64,000 bases of DNA. Origin: Nonomuraea pusilla. Its GTDB lineage: Bacteria; Actinomycetota; Actinomycetes; Streptosporangiales; Streptosporangiaceae. The position numbers were made by a program, and so were the translations under genes. Positions 55,159 through 62,827 of the stretch are shown here, piece by piece. Each line of letters starts with the position of its first letter. Within the stretch, counting starts at the first letter, position 1. The notes under the pieces were generated by a model. It saw only the letters and a list, made by a program, of their open reading frames with translations, did no database searches and was not told the DNA's origin. The stretch is from contig NZ_FOBF01000012.1 in the NCBI RefSeq assembly GCF_900109355.1, positions 1 to 64,000 of the forward strand, given 5' to 3'.

Positions 55159-56166
55159 GTGTCTGTTCCCCGGTTGATCCCCTGCGTTCTCGCCCTGGCG
55201 ACCCTCACCCTGGGCGCCTGCTCCGCTTCCGCCCCTCCGGTCACCGGTGGGGAGCCGTCGATGAGCGGGGTCGCGGGCGGCAAGGGCGGCGCGGTCGCCG
55301 ACGGTGGCGGCGTCACCACCACCGCCCCCGGCACCGACGCGAGCCCGAGCCCGAGCACGAGCGCGCTGACGGCGGAGGCGTACAAGGGCGAGCTCGACGG
55401 CAGGTACAAGGCGATGCTCGACGCCATCGACTCGATGGCGTCGGCGCGCAGCGTGAAGTCGCTCAACCAGCGGGTGGGCCGCGCCGAGGAGGCGATCAGC
55501 GGCGCCGCCGACGCGCTGTCGGCGCTCACGCCGCCCGCCGAGGTGCAGGCGCAGCACGACGCCTACGTGGCGGGCCTGCGCGACTTCGCGACCGAGCTGG
55601 GTTCGGCGGCGGGGAAGGTCGGCAGCCGTGACCTGTGCACGTCCTCGGCGGTGCTCGCCGACATCGGCGACAAGCTGGCCGCGCTCGACCGGGCCGGCGA
55701 GGCGCTGCAGAAGGCCGGCGGCTACCGGGCGGACGTCGTGGACGTCAAGGCCGGCAAGAAGCAGACCAGGCGGCTGAGCAACGGCGTGTTCGCCCGCAAG
55801 GACGCCCTGAACGGGCGCAGCTCCCTGGAGATCGACAACGGCGGCGACCGCGACGCGGTGGTGACGCTGGTCAGGGGCGGCACGAAGGTGTTCAGCGTGT
55901 ACGTGCGCAAGAAGGGGTCGTACAAGGTCAGGGGCGTGCGCGACGGCACGTACAAGATCTACTTCACGCACGGCGTGGACTGGGACGGCAGGAGCCGCCA
56001 GTTCACCCGCCGGTGCAGCTTCGAGAAGTTCCAGAAGACCGTGAAGTTCAAGACGACCTTCACCGCCACGCAGATCCTGTGGCACGACTGGAAGATCACG
56101 CTGCACTCGATCGCGGGCGGCAACGCCAAGACCTCGGACGTGGACCCGGAGGACTTCCCCGCCTGA
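55159..56166 (+). CDS. Secreted lipoprotein of unknown function
   Basis: This 335-residue protein has a lipoprotein signal peptide (VSVPRLIPCVLALATLTLGAC, lipobox LGAC with Cys21). A Gly/Thr/Ser/Pro-rich spacer follows, then a helical segment (about 75-190, DAIDSMASARSVKSLNQRVG) and a C-terminal beta-rich domain (about 200-335, VTLVRGGTKVFSVYVRKKGS). The C-terminal part resembles small secreted beta domains found with surface proteins, but no family is certain. The GTG at 55159 was chosen over 55150 because the promoter predicts transcription starting near it. It ends at a strong hairpin facing the zf-TFIIB gene. Confidence 0.75.
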   Translation: MSVPRLIPCVLALATLTLGACSASAPPVTGGEPSMSGVAGGKGGAVADGGGVTTTAPGTDASPSPSTSALTAEAYKGELDGRYKAMLDAIDSMASARSVKSLNQRVGRAEEAISGAADALSALTPPAEVQAQHDAYVAGLRDFATELGSAAGKVGSRDLCTSSAVLADIGDKLAALDRAGEALQKAGGYRADVVDVKAGKKQTRRLSNGVFARKDALNGRSSLEIDNGGDRDAVVTLVRGGTKVFSVYVRKKGSYKVRGVRDGTYKIYFTHGVDWDGRSRQFTRRCSFEKFQKTVKFKTTFTATQILWHDWKITLHSIAGGNAKTSDVDPEDFPA

Positions 56167-56172
56167 CGCGAG

Positions 56173-56206
56173 CGGGCCGCGCCTCCCCAGCGGGGAGCGC
56201 GGCCCG
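56173..56206. terminator. Strong bidirectional hairpin
   Basis: CGGGCCGCGC and GCGCGGCCCG pair, with an inner CTCCCC/GGGGAG extension (3-nt AGC loop), giving a nearly continuous stem of about 15 bp between convergent genes. Confidence 0.75.
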
Positions 56207-56229
56207 TCGTGACGTGCGGATCGGGCGGA

Positions 56230-56493
56230 TCAGGTGGAGAAGAGCATGCCCACCCAGCTGCGCTGGCCATGGTGGCCGTGGTGGCCGTAGTGGCCGCCGT
56301 GCGGGGCGCCCCAGGCCGGGCCCGCGGCGGGCGGCGGCGGCGGGGGAGCGGCGTGGAAGCGGGACTCCATCTGGGTCAGCGTCTCGAGCTCGCCGTAGTC
56401 GAGGAAGATCCCACGGCAGTTGTCACACTGCTCGATGTGGACGCCGTTACGTTCGTACGTCCGCATGTTGCCGCGGCACTTCGGGCACTGCAT
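56230..56493 (-). CDS. Zf-TFIIB-type small zinc-binding protein with His-rich tail
   Basis: This 87-residue protein has two CxxC pairs, MQCPKCRGNM and EQCDNCRGIFLDYGELETL, the classic zf-TFIIB layout, which probably binds one zinc. A proline-rich linker (APPPPPPAAGPA) is followed by GGHYGHHGHHGQ. The family is thought to be nucleic-acid or protein binding, with no fixed role. A TCTCCTTGGG-type ribosome site (AGGAGA on the coding strand) precedes the ATG at 56493. Confidence 0.9.
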   Translation of the reverse strand: MQCPKCRGNMRTYERNGVHIEQCDNCRGIFLDYGELETLTQMESRFHAAPPPPPPAAGPAWGAPHGGHYGHHGHHGQRSWVGMLFST

Positions 56494-56549
56494 CTGATCT
56501 CCTTGGGCATCGAGGTCTCGTGGGAGAAACCTACCGCGCGCAACGCCCG

Positions 56550-57452
56550 TCAGACTCTGACGATTCTGTTGCACGCCTCGATTAACGAATGTTCGACCTC
56601 GTCGAGTTCCCGGCTCTCCCCGGCGGCGTTCACCACGGCCACCGCGGCGAGCTGGACGGTCAGCGCCCGCGCCGGCACGTCGAGCCGCCGCCACGGGTCG
56701 TCGCCGCGCCCGAGCGCGGGGCCGCCCGACGCCAGGTACGCCCCGAGGAAGCGTTCCCACACGGCCGGGTCGAGCAGACCGGCGGCGTACCAGGCGGCGG
56801 GCCTGGCGAGGTCCCACGCGGGGTCGCCCACCCCGAGGTCGTCGACGTCGATGAGCAGCCAGCGGCCCCGGCGGACCAGCTGCCCGAGATGCCAGTCGCC
56901 GTGCGTGAGCAGCGCGGGGAGCGGGCCCGCCTCCCCGACCGCGCCGAAGGGCTCCGGCGCCGGCCCGTGGAAGAGCTCCTGCGGCAGCCCGTCGAAGGCC
57001 CGCCTGACCAGCCGCTCCACGGGCCCGTCGGCGGTCATGCGGCGCACCGCGCGGGCGGCGCGCGCCGGGCCGCCCGCCGCGGGCAGGCCGGGCAGGCCCG
57101 TCAGCGGCACGGCGTGCAGCGCGGCCAGCAGCCTGGCGCCCTCCTCCCAGGGGGCGTCGTCGAGCTCGTCCTGCGCCACCGGGCGGCCCGCGGGCCACAC
57201 CGTCACGGCGCGGCCCGCCACCTGGAGCACCTCGGGGGTCAGCGGGGGCAGCATCACGCCGGTGAGCGCCGCCGACGCGGCGGCTCGCAGCCGGGGGCGC
57301 AGCGCCTCGGCGTGGTCGCGCGCGGAATGGGCCTTCACCACGACCTCGCCCCTGCGGACCACGACGACGTCCGTCCTGGTGGGATGCACCACGGGTGCGC
57401 CGGTGCCGCCGTACGCGCCGGCGATGCCCGCCAGCTCCTCCTCCAGACCCAC
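56550..57452 (-). CDS. Aminoglycoside-phosphotransferase-like kinase
   Basis: This 300-residue APH/ChoK-fold protein has the P-loop-like lysine VVVKAHSARDHAEAL, the Brenner motif LTHGDWHLGQLV (catalytic Asp) and the metal-binding IDVDDLGVGDPAWDLARP. Such enzymes phosphorylate small molecules (aminoglycosides, choline, homoserine, maltose and others); no substrate can be named, and resistance should not be assumed. The GTG at 57452 appears leaderless, since TAGTCT lies seven bases upstream. A gene-poor 500-bp stretch follows upstream. Confidence 0.8.
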   Translation of the reverse strand: MGLEEELAGIAGAYGGTGAPVVHPTRTDVVVVRRGEVVVKAHSARDHAEALRPRLRAAASAALTGVMLPPLTPEVLQVAGRAVTVWPAGRPVAQDELDDAPWEEGARLLAALHAVPLTGLPGLPAAGGPARAARAVRRMTADGPVERLVRRAFDGLPQELFHGPAPEPFGAVGEAGPLPALLTHGDWHLGQLVRRGRWLLIDVDDLGVGDPAWDLARPAAWYAAGLLDPAVWERFLGAYLASGGPALGRGDDPWRRLDVPARALTVQLAAVAVVNAAGESRELDEVEHSLIEACNRIVRV

Positions 57453-57561
57453 TCGTACAGACTAGGGGGCAATATAGGCGGTTCATGCCGCCGGACGCGA
57501 TCGCCGGATCGGGCCGAACCCCCGACCACACCTGCGCTGACGGCGGCCCGCCCACGTTCGG

Positions 57562-57591
57562 CGTGTGCCATCGTGTGCCATCGTGTGCCGG
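57562..57591. repeat. 10-bp direct repeat, three copies
   Basis: CGTGTGCCAT occurs at 57562-57571 and 57572-57581, followed by CGTGTGCCGG at 57582-57591. It lies in a noncoding stretch and could be a protein-binding array or simple slippage. Confidence 0.7.
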
Positions 57592-57780
57592 TCGATGTCC
57601 GCGAGTGCCGCTGGTCGCGGAACACCCGCGGAATGATCTTTCAGCCCCCCGCGGCTCCCTGCGCAGGGGTCCGAGTGACTCTGTGGCCGGCTCGGCCGAA
57701 GTCCTGTCGCCTCCGAGCCGCTCATCCGCGCGTCTGTGCCGTGCGGCCGGAGCATCGCGCTGTCCGGCCGGGCGGGGCTG

Positions 57781-57915
57781 ATGGAGGGCGACGAGGAGGC
57801 CGCCGGCGCGCCGCGGCGGCGGCAGCCGTGGCCGGGCGAGGAGCTTCACGTGGTGGTGCGCGTCCATCCCGAGCTGGTGACCGGCTTCCTGATCGACGCG
57901 CCTGGCGCACCGTGA
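57781..57915 (+). CDS. Possible 44-residue protein
   Basis: ATG at 57781 opens MEGDEEAAGAPRRRQPWPGE and ends HPELVTGFLIDAPGAP. It has good third-position G/C, but there is only a weak GGGCGGGG ribosome site very close to the ATG and no homology I recognise. It may be a small gene or a decayed fragment. Confidence 0.25.
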   Translation: MEGDEEAAGAPRRRQPWPGEELHVVVRVHPELVTGFLIDAPGAP

Positions 57916-57950
57916 GCGCCGGCGGGGCTCGCCGCCGGGGCGACGTCCCC

Positions 57951-57994
57951 GCTCAGCAGTGCCTGCTCGGACAGTGCCTGCTCAGCAGTGCTTG
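57951..57994. repeat. Three 14-15-bp units at the end of the small secreted protein gene
   Basis: GCTCAGCAGTGCCTG (57951-57965), GCTCGGACAGTGCCT (57966-57979, with slight phase change) and GCTCAGCAGTGCTTG (57980-57994). The last copy contains the stop codon and the final LGKHC codons of the - strand gene. Confidence 0.75.
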
Positions 57995-58416
57995 CCCAGC
58001 GACATCCGCTCGACCAGGTCGAACAGCTCCGGGTCGAACTGGCCCTTGGCGAGCCACCGGTAGCTCCGCTCCCTGTTGGGCAGGTTCTTGACGAACTTCG
58101 TGCTGGAACTGCCGTAGACCTGGATGTCGGCGAGCAGGCTGCCGCTGTCGTCCTTCAGGTGCGCCCACATCAGCCAGGCGTCGTCGCCGTCGAGGCTGGA
58201 GACGGTGGCGTCCAGGCGCGCCGTGCCGTTGGAGTACAGCGTCCACGTGGCGCCGGGCTCGATCGTGCAGGAGCCCGACGTCATGTAGGAGCGCCAGACG
58301 AACCTCTTCTGCTCCAGTGTGGCCGCGGCGGCCGTCGCCGTGGTCGGCAGCGCCAGGCCGATGGTGACGGCGGCCGCGGTCACGACCGCGACGACCATGC
58401 TGCGGATCTTCTTCAA
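57982..58416 (-). CDS. Small secreted protein (DUF6294-like)
   Basis: This 144-residue protein has a Sec signal peptide (MKKIRSMVVAVVTAAAVTIG, cleavage near TATAAA). The mature domain is about 110 residues: FVWRSYMTSGSCTIEPGATW, SLDGDDAWLMWAHLK and FDPELFDLVERMSLGKHC. Two cysteines (CTIEPG, GKHC) may form a disulfide. The pattern recalls small secreted actinobacterial proteins of the DUF6294 type, from memory only. The start ATG at 58416 is preceded by AGGGGAG. Its 3' end carries the repeat array described above. Confidence 0.75.
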   Translation of the reverse strand: MKKIRSMVVAVVTAAAVTIGLALPTTATAAAATLEQKRFVWRSYMTSGSCTIEPGATWTLYSNGTARLDATVSSLDGDDAWLMWAHLKDDSGSLLADIQVYGSSSTKFVKNLPNRERSYRWLAKGQFDPELFDLVERMSLGKHC

Positions 58417-58657
58417 GGTGATGCTCCCCTTCCTCGGTCTCCGGACCCCGTGACCCAGGATGCGCAGGGGCGGCCCCGGCGCGGCAACCCCTCATCTGGG
58501 GGGAATCGGCCGGAAGGCGCTGGGGGAAGGATGATCGATAGGGCGCCGCCACGGAATGTGCGCGGAACGGCCGCGTCGGCGGCCGACTGGTCTCGTTCGT
58601 CCTCGCAGGTCACGGGCTGGTGGCTGGGGCGAACTCGTGGCGGTCAGACTAGGGTGC

Positions 58658-59551
58658 ATGAGGATCGGTTTCGCCGTGCCCCAGTCGGGGCCGTGGGCCA
58701 CGCCAGGAAACATGCGCCGCATCGCCGTACGGGCCGAGGAGCTGGGCTACCACGAGCTGTGGACGTTCCACCGGCTGCTCTACCCGGTCGGCCACCCGAT
58801 GGGGCCGATCTATCGCAGCGTGCACGACCCGGTCGTGACGCTGTCCTACCTGGCGGGCGTGACAGGCAGGATCAGGCTCGGCCTCGCCGTGATCAACGTG
58901 TACGTGCAGCCGGTCGTGCTGGCCAAGCAGCTCGCCACCCTGCAGGACGTCTCGTCGGGGCGGCTGAGCGTGGGCGTCGGGCTGGGCTGGCTGCGGGAGG
59001 AGTTCGAGGCGGCCGGGGTGGGGTTCGAAGGGCGCGGGCGCAGGGGCGAGGAGTTCGTCCGGGTGCTGCGCGAGGCGTGGGAGGACGAGGTCGTGGAGCA
59101 CACCGGCGACTTCTACCGGGTGCCGCCGTCGCACATCGACCCCAAGCCGCGGCCGGCGCCGCCGATCCTGCTCGGCGGCACGGCGGACGTCGCGCTGCGG
59201 CGGGCGGGGCGGCTGGCCGACGGGTGGATCAGCTCCAGCCGCGAGGACCTGCCGGCGATCGGCGGGCGGATCGAGCTGGTCGGGCAGGCGGCGCGCGACG
59301 CCGGCAGGGACGTCTCGGCCCTGCGCTTCGTCTGCAGGGGCGTCACCCGGGTGCGGGAGGCGGGGCGGCCGGACCGGGCGCCGCTGACCGGCTCGTACGA
59401 GGAGATCAGGCGGGACGTGGAGGAACTGGGGGCGCGCGGCGTGACCGAGGTGTTCCACGACCTGAACTTCGACCCGGAGGTGGTGACGGCAGCCCCGGAG
59501 GAGGCGATGCGCCGCGCTGAGGAGGCGTTGGAGGCGCTGGCCCCGTCCTAG
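58658..59551 (+). CDS. LLM-class (F420-dependent) oxidoreductase
   Basis: This 297-residue luciferase-like TIM-barrel protein has MRIGFAVPQSG, the block RIRLGLAVINVYVQPVVLAK, GVGLGWLREEFEAAG and PPILLGGTADVALRRAGRLA. These match F420-dependent LLM enzymes of the TIGR03619 type. It reduces or oxidises a small molecule with F420 or FMN; the substrate is unknown. The ATG at 58658 is four bases after TAGGGT and lacks a ribosome site; starts further upstream are less conserved. The convergent serine hydrolase gene ends 11 bp away. Confidence 0.9.
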   Translation: MRIGFAVPQSGPWATPGNMRRIAVRAEELGYHELWTFHRLLYPVGHPMGPIYRSVHDPVVTLSYLAGVTGRIRLGLAVINVYVQPVVLAKQLATLQDVSSGRLSVGVGLGWLREEFEAAGVGFEGRGRRGEEFVRVLREAWEDEVVEHTGDFYRVPPSHIDPKPRPAPPILLGGTADVALRRAGRLADGWISSSREDLPAIGGRIELVGQAARDAGRDVSALRFVCRGVTRVREAGRPDRAPLTGSYEEIRRDVEELGARGVTEVFHDLNFDPEVVTAAPEEAMRRAEEALEALAPS

Positions 59552-59561
59552 CCGTCCTCGG

Positions 59562-60698
59562 TCAGGAGGTGAGGCGGAGGGCCTCCTCGGCGACCGCGTG
59601 GCGCAGCCCCCGGATGCCGTCGCGCCCGCGCACCGGGTGCACGGCGTTGGTCAGCAGCACGACGGTCAGCCGGCGCGCGGGATCGACGACGAGGGACGTC
59701 CCGGTGAAGCCGGAGTGCCCCCACGCGCCGGACAGCGGCCCCACGATGGCGGGGTCGCCGATCCGCACGCCGAGCCCGTGCCTGAACGCCGCCCCCTCGG
59801 CGCCCTGGTCGCGCGTCATCTCGGCGACGGTCTGCGGCCGCAGCACCGGCCCGCCGCCGAGCCGCAGCGCCTCGCCGAAGGCCAGCAGGTCGTCGGCGGG
59901 GGCGAAGAGCCCCGCGTGCCCGGCCACCCCGCCGAGCGCGTACGCCGTCTCGTCGTGCACCTCGCCGCGCACGCACCCGGGCCCCGGCCGCTCCGGCAGC
60001 CACTCGGTGGCGGCCGCCCGCGCCACGTCGCGCGGACGGTAGCCGGTGCCCGCCAGGCCCAGCGGGCCGGTGACGCGCAGCCGTACGAGCTCGTCGAGCG
60101 GCGCGCCTCCCGCGACCTCCGCGAGCCGCCCTGCCATGACCATGCCGACGTCGGAGTACAGGTACAGCCCGCCGACGGGCCCGGTGACGGGGGTGCGCAG
60201 CATGGCGGCCATGCGCTCCTCCGGGCCCGCGCCGGGCAGCTCCAGGTCGATCCGGCGGGTGGGCGGCAGCCCGGCGGTGTGCGTGAGCAGGCGGCGCGCC
60301 GTGACGCGCGGGTCGGCCGCACCGGGCGGCTCGCCCGCGCCGAGTGGCCCGCCCGCACCCGGCGGGTCGCTCGCACCGCGTGGGCCGGTCGCACCGCGTG
60401 GGCCGGCCAGGCCGAGTGGGCCGGCCACCGGCGCGTCGAGGTCGAGGCGGCCCTCCTCGGCCAGCGACAGCACCACGGCCGTGGTGAAGAGCTTGCTGAC
60501 CGAGGCCAGGTCGAAGATCGAGTCGCGGCGCGCGGGAGGCCGCCGCTCCGCGAGTGTCCCCCCGGCGTCCGTGTAGCGGACGAGTTCCCCGGCCGTGGAC
60601 GCGGCGGCGACGGCGCCGTCCACGGCGATCAACGCGACCGCCGCCGAGCAGACGCGCGGCACCCCGTCCGCCAGGATCGCGTCGAGCCGGTCCGCCAT
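59562..60698 (-). CDS. Beta-lactamase-fold serine hydrolase (AmiE-like candidate) with collagen-like insert
   Basis: This 378-residue class C/PBP-fold hydrolase has SxxK in LASVSKLFTTAVVL, a YxN variant (LYSDVG) and the HSGFTGTSLV block (KTG equivalent). After DAPVAGPLGLAG a collagen-like Gly-X-Y insert appears (GPRGATGPRGASDPPGAG and on, about 96-128) that is missing from ordinary members. Its neighbour murQ and the namZ gene suggest it is the muropeptide amidase (AmiE) or a related D,D-peptidase of the MurNAc pathway. No signal peptide is visible. The ATG at 60698 is preceded by GGGGAAGAGGGGGAC. Confidence 0.85.
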   Translation of the reverse strand: MADRLDAILADGVPRVCSAAVALIAVDGAVAAASTAGELVRYTDAGGTLAERRPPARRDSIFDLASVSKLFTTAVVLSLAEEGRLDLDAPVAGPLGLAGPRGATGPRGASDPPGAGGPLGAGEPPGAADPRVTARRLLTHTAGLPPTRRIDLELPGAGPEERMAAMLRTPVTGPVGGLYLYSDVGMVMAGRLAEVAGGAPLDELVRLRVTGPLGLAGTGYRPRDVARAAATEWLPERPGPGCVRGEVHDETAYALGGVAGHAGLFAPADDLLAFGEALRLGGGPVLRPQTVAEMTRDQGAEGAAFRHGLGVRIGDPAIVGPLSGAWGHSGFTGTSLVVDPARRLTVVLLTNAVHPVRGRDGIRGLRHAVAEEALRLTS

Positions 60699-60754
60699 GT
60701 CCCCCTCTTCCCCCTGCCTGTGCCCTTGCCCCTTGTTCCCGCCCGGCCCCGCGC

Positions 60755-61654
60755 TCAGCCGCTCAGCGCGTCGCTGAGCCGCTCACCGTGCGACTCCAGC
60801 AGCGCCCGCGCGCCGTCCGCGTCGAGGCCGTGCCTGATCATCAGCACCGCGATCTTGGCCTGGCCGTCGGCGGCGTCGAGGGCCCGCGCGGCGGTGTCGC
60901 GGTCGGCCCCGGTGATGTCCACGACCATGCGCAGGGCCCGCCCGGCGAGCTTGCTGTTCATGGCCGACATCTCGATCATCTTGTTCCCGTACGTGCGGCC
61001 GAGCCGCACCATCGTGATCGTCGAGATCATGTTGAGGACGAGCTTCTGCGCCGTCCCGGCCTTGAGCCTCGTGGAGCCGGTGACCACCTCGGGGCCGACG
61101 ACGACCTCGATGGCGTGCTCGGCGGCGGCCGACAGGGGAGCGCCGTCGTTGCAGGACAGCCCGACGGTGAGCGCGCCCCGCTCCGCGGCCTCGGCGAGCG
61201 CGCCGAGGACGAAGGGCGCCCGGCCGCTGGCGGACACGCCGACCACGGAGTCGAGCGGGCCCACCTCCAGGTCCTTCATCGCGGCGGCGCCGGCTTCGGC
61301 GTCGTCCTCGGCGCCCTCGACGGAGCGGGTGAGCGCGTCGGGGCCGCCCGCGATGACGCCCTGCACGAGCGAGGGGTCGGTGCCGAACGTGGGCGGGCAC
61401 TCGGAGGCGTCGAGCACGGCGAGCCTGCCGGAGGTGCCCGCGCCGACGTAGAACAGCCTGCCGCCCTCCCGCATCCTGGCGGAGATCGCGTCGATCGCCC
61501 CCGAGACGGCGGGGATGGCCACCGCGACGGCGGCAGGCACGGCGGCGTCGGCCTGGTTCATCAATCGGGCGATCTGCTCGGTGGGCAGCCGGTCGATCTG
61601 GCTGTACCGGGGATCGCTCTGCTCGGTCGACAACTCGGGTAGCGGATCAGTCAT
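60755..61654 (-). CDS. murQ: N-acetylmuramic acid 6-phosphate etherase
   Basis: This 299-residue SIS-domain enzyme has the sugar-binding block YVGAGTSGRLAVLDASECPP (Glu85, catalytic) and VEGAEDD (Glu116), as in characterised MurQ. It also carries the SxSG-type motif VGVSASGRAPFV and the C-terminal UBA-like helical part. It cleaves the lactyl ether of MurNAc-6-phosphate to give GlcNAc-6-phosphate and lactate. The start ATG at 61654 follows GGTGGA; an earlier in-frame ATG at 61669 is less likely. It is divergent from namZ, and the shared gap holds an AT-rich dyad. Confidence 0.97.
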   Translation of the reverse strand: MTDPLPELSTEQSDPRYSQIDRLPTEQIARLMNQADAAVPAAVAVAIPAVSGAIDAISARMREGGRLFYVGAGTSGRLAVLDASECPPTFGTDPSLVQGVIAGGPDALTRSVEGAEDDAEAGAAAMKDLEVGPLDSVVGVSASGRAPFVLGALAEAAERGALTVGLSCNDGAPLSAAAEHAIEVVVGPEVVTGSTRLKAGTAQKLVLNMISTITMVRLGRTYGNKMIEMSAMNSKLAGRALRMVVDITGADRDTAARALDAADGQAKIAVLMIRHGLDADGARALLESHGERLSDALSG

Positions 61655-61684
61655 GACGCTAATTTCCACCCTAACCTTCTCTGT

Positions 61685-61699
61685 TGTAAATATCTTTCA
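61685..61699. promoter_or_regulatory. AT-rich dyad between murQ and namZ, candidate regulator site
   Basis: TGTAAATATCTTTCA fits the symmetric pattern TGwAA...TTwCA and is one of the few AT-rich spots in this region. It lies in the 58-bp divergent gap. RpiR/MurR-type regulators bind such TG-AA/TT-CA dyads; the binding protein is not in this window. Confidence 0.45.
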
Positions 61700-61712
61700 G
61701 ACAATGGGGTGC

Positions 61713-62825
61713 ATGACGCACGTACGAACCGGAGCCGAACGGCTCGCGACGGACCCGGCGCTCGCCGGAGGTACCCGCCTCGGCCTGATCACGAACCCCA
61801 CCGGCGTCCTGCCGGACCTGACCCCCACGACCGACGCGCTGCTGGCCGCGGGACTGCCTCTGACCGCGCTGTTCGGGCCCGAGCACGGCCTGCGCGGCAC
61901 CGCCCAGGCCGACGGCAGCGAGGCCGACTTCACCGACCCGAGGACCGGCCTGCCGGTCTACGACACGCACAAGCTCTCCGGCGCGGCCCTGGACGAGGTG
62001 GTGTCCCGCTCCGGCGTGGACACGCTGGTCTTCGACATCGCCGACGTCGGGACCCGCTTCTACACCTACGTCTGGACCATGTACGACCTGCTGGCCTCGG
62101 CCTCGCGGCTCGGCCTGCGGTTCGTGGTGCTCGACCGGCCCAACCCCCTCGGCGGCGACGTCGAGGAGGGGCCGCTGCTCGACCCGGCGTTCGCCAGCTT
62201 CGTCGGCAGGCACCCCCTGCCGGTCAGGCACGGCAGGACGGCGGGAGAGCTGGCGCTGGCGTTCGGCTTCGACGCCGACCTGCACGTCGTCACCATGGAG
62301 GGCTGGCGGCGCGGGATGACCTGGGAGGAGACCGGCCTGCCGTGGGTGATGCCCTCGGTCAACATGCCCACTCCGGACACCGCGCTGGTGTACCCCGGCA
62401 CGGGACTGTTCGAGGGCACCAACTTCTCGGAGGGCCGCGGCACCACCCGGCCGTTCGAGCTGGTGGGCGCACCGTACGCCGACGACGCCTTCGCGCCCGC
62501 GCTGGCCGCGCTCGACCTGCCCGGCGTGCGCTTCAGGGACGTGTGGTTCACCCCGACCTTCCACAAGCACGCCGGGACGCCGGTGCGCGGGGTGCAGCTC
62601 CACGTGCACGACCGGCGGGCGTTCCGCCCGGTGCTGACCGGCCTGTCGATGCTGTACGTGGCCCGCACGCTCTACCCGGACGCCCTGGTCTGGCGGGGGC
62701 CCGAGCTGTTCCTCGACCACCTGTGGGGCTCGGACAGCCTCGCCAGGCGCCTGGACGCCGGGCAGGACCCGCGTGACCTGTGCCCGCCCCCCTCCCGGCC
62801 GGCGGGAGCGCTCCTCTACGCGTGA
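61713..62825 (+). CDS. namZ: NamZ-type exo-beta-N-acetylmuramidase (DUF1343), apparently cytoplasmic
   Basis: This 370-residue protein carries the DUF1343 blocks LGLITNPTGVLPDL, FGPEHGLRGTAQAD, DTLVFDIADVGTRFYTYVWT, quoted in part as FDIADVGTRFYTYVWT, and GTNFSEGRGTTRPFELVGAP. The family was shown in Bacillus subtilis to release MurNAc from the non-reducing end. There the enzyme is secreted. Here the N-terminus (MTHVRTGAERLATDPALAGG) has no signal peptide, so cleavage probably happens in the cytoplasm on imported muropeptides. The start ATG at 61713 is preferred; 61704 is possible. It is divergent from murQ and converges tightly with the GNAT gene. Confidence 0.92.
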   Translation: MTHVRTGAERLATDPALAGGTRLGLITNPTGVLPDLTPTTDALLAAGLPLTALFGPEHGLRGTAQADGSEADFTDPRTGLPVYDTHKLSGAALDEVVSRSGVDTLVFDIADVGTRFYTYVWTMYDLLASASRLGLRFVVLDRPNPLGGDVEEGPLLDPAFASFVGRHPLPVRHGRTAGELALAFGFDADLHVVTMEGWRRGMTWEETGLPWVMPSVNMPTPDTALVYPGTGLFEGTNFSEGRGTTRPFELVGAPYADDAFAPALAALDLPGVRFRDVWFTPTFHKHAGTPVRGVQLHVHDRRAFRPVLTGLSMLYVARTLYPDALVWRGPELFLDHLWGSDSLARRLDAGQDPRDLCPPPSRPAGALLYA

Positions 62826-62827
62826 CA

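Larger units (their letters stand above)
57453..57951. other. Gene-poor stretch of about 500 bp
   Basis: Between two - strand genes I find no convincing gene apart from a weak 44-codon frame (57781-57915). The stretch holds the phosphotransferase promoter near 57460-57490, a 10-bp triplicated repeat (57562-57591) and several GC-rich dyads. Base composition resembles noncoding sequence, with stops in all frames in places. Confidence 0.5.

Noticed and set aside
56550..57452. Aminoglycoside resistance gene
   Set aside because: The APH fold is shared by many housekeeping kinases. No resistance-specific signature or context supports a drug target.
57453..57980. tRNA or structured RNA in the gene-poor stretch
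   Set aside because: No cloverleaf, anticodon arm or CCA-like end can be drawn, and no conserved structure is recognisable by eye.
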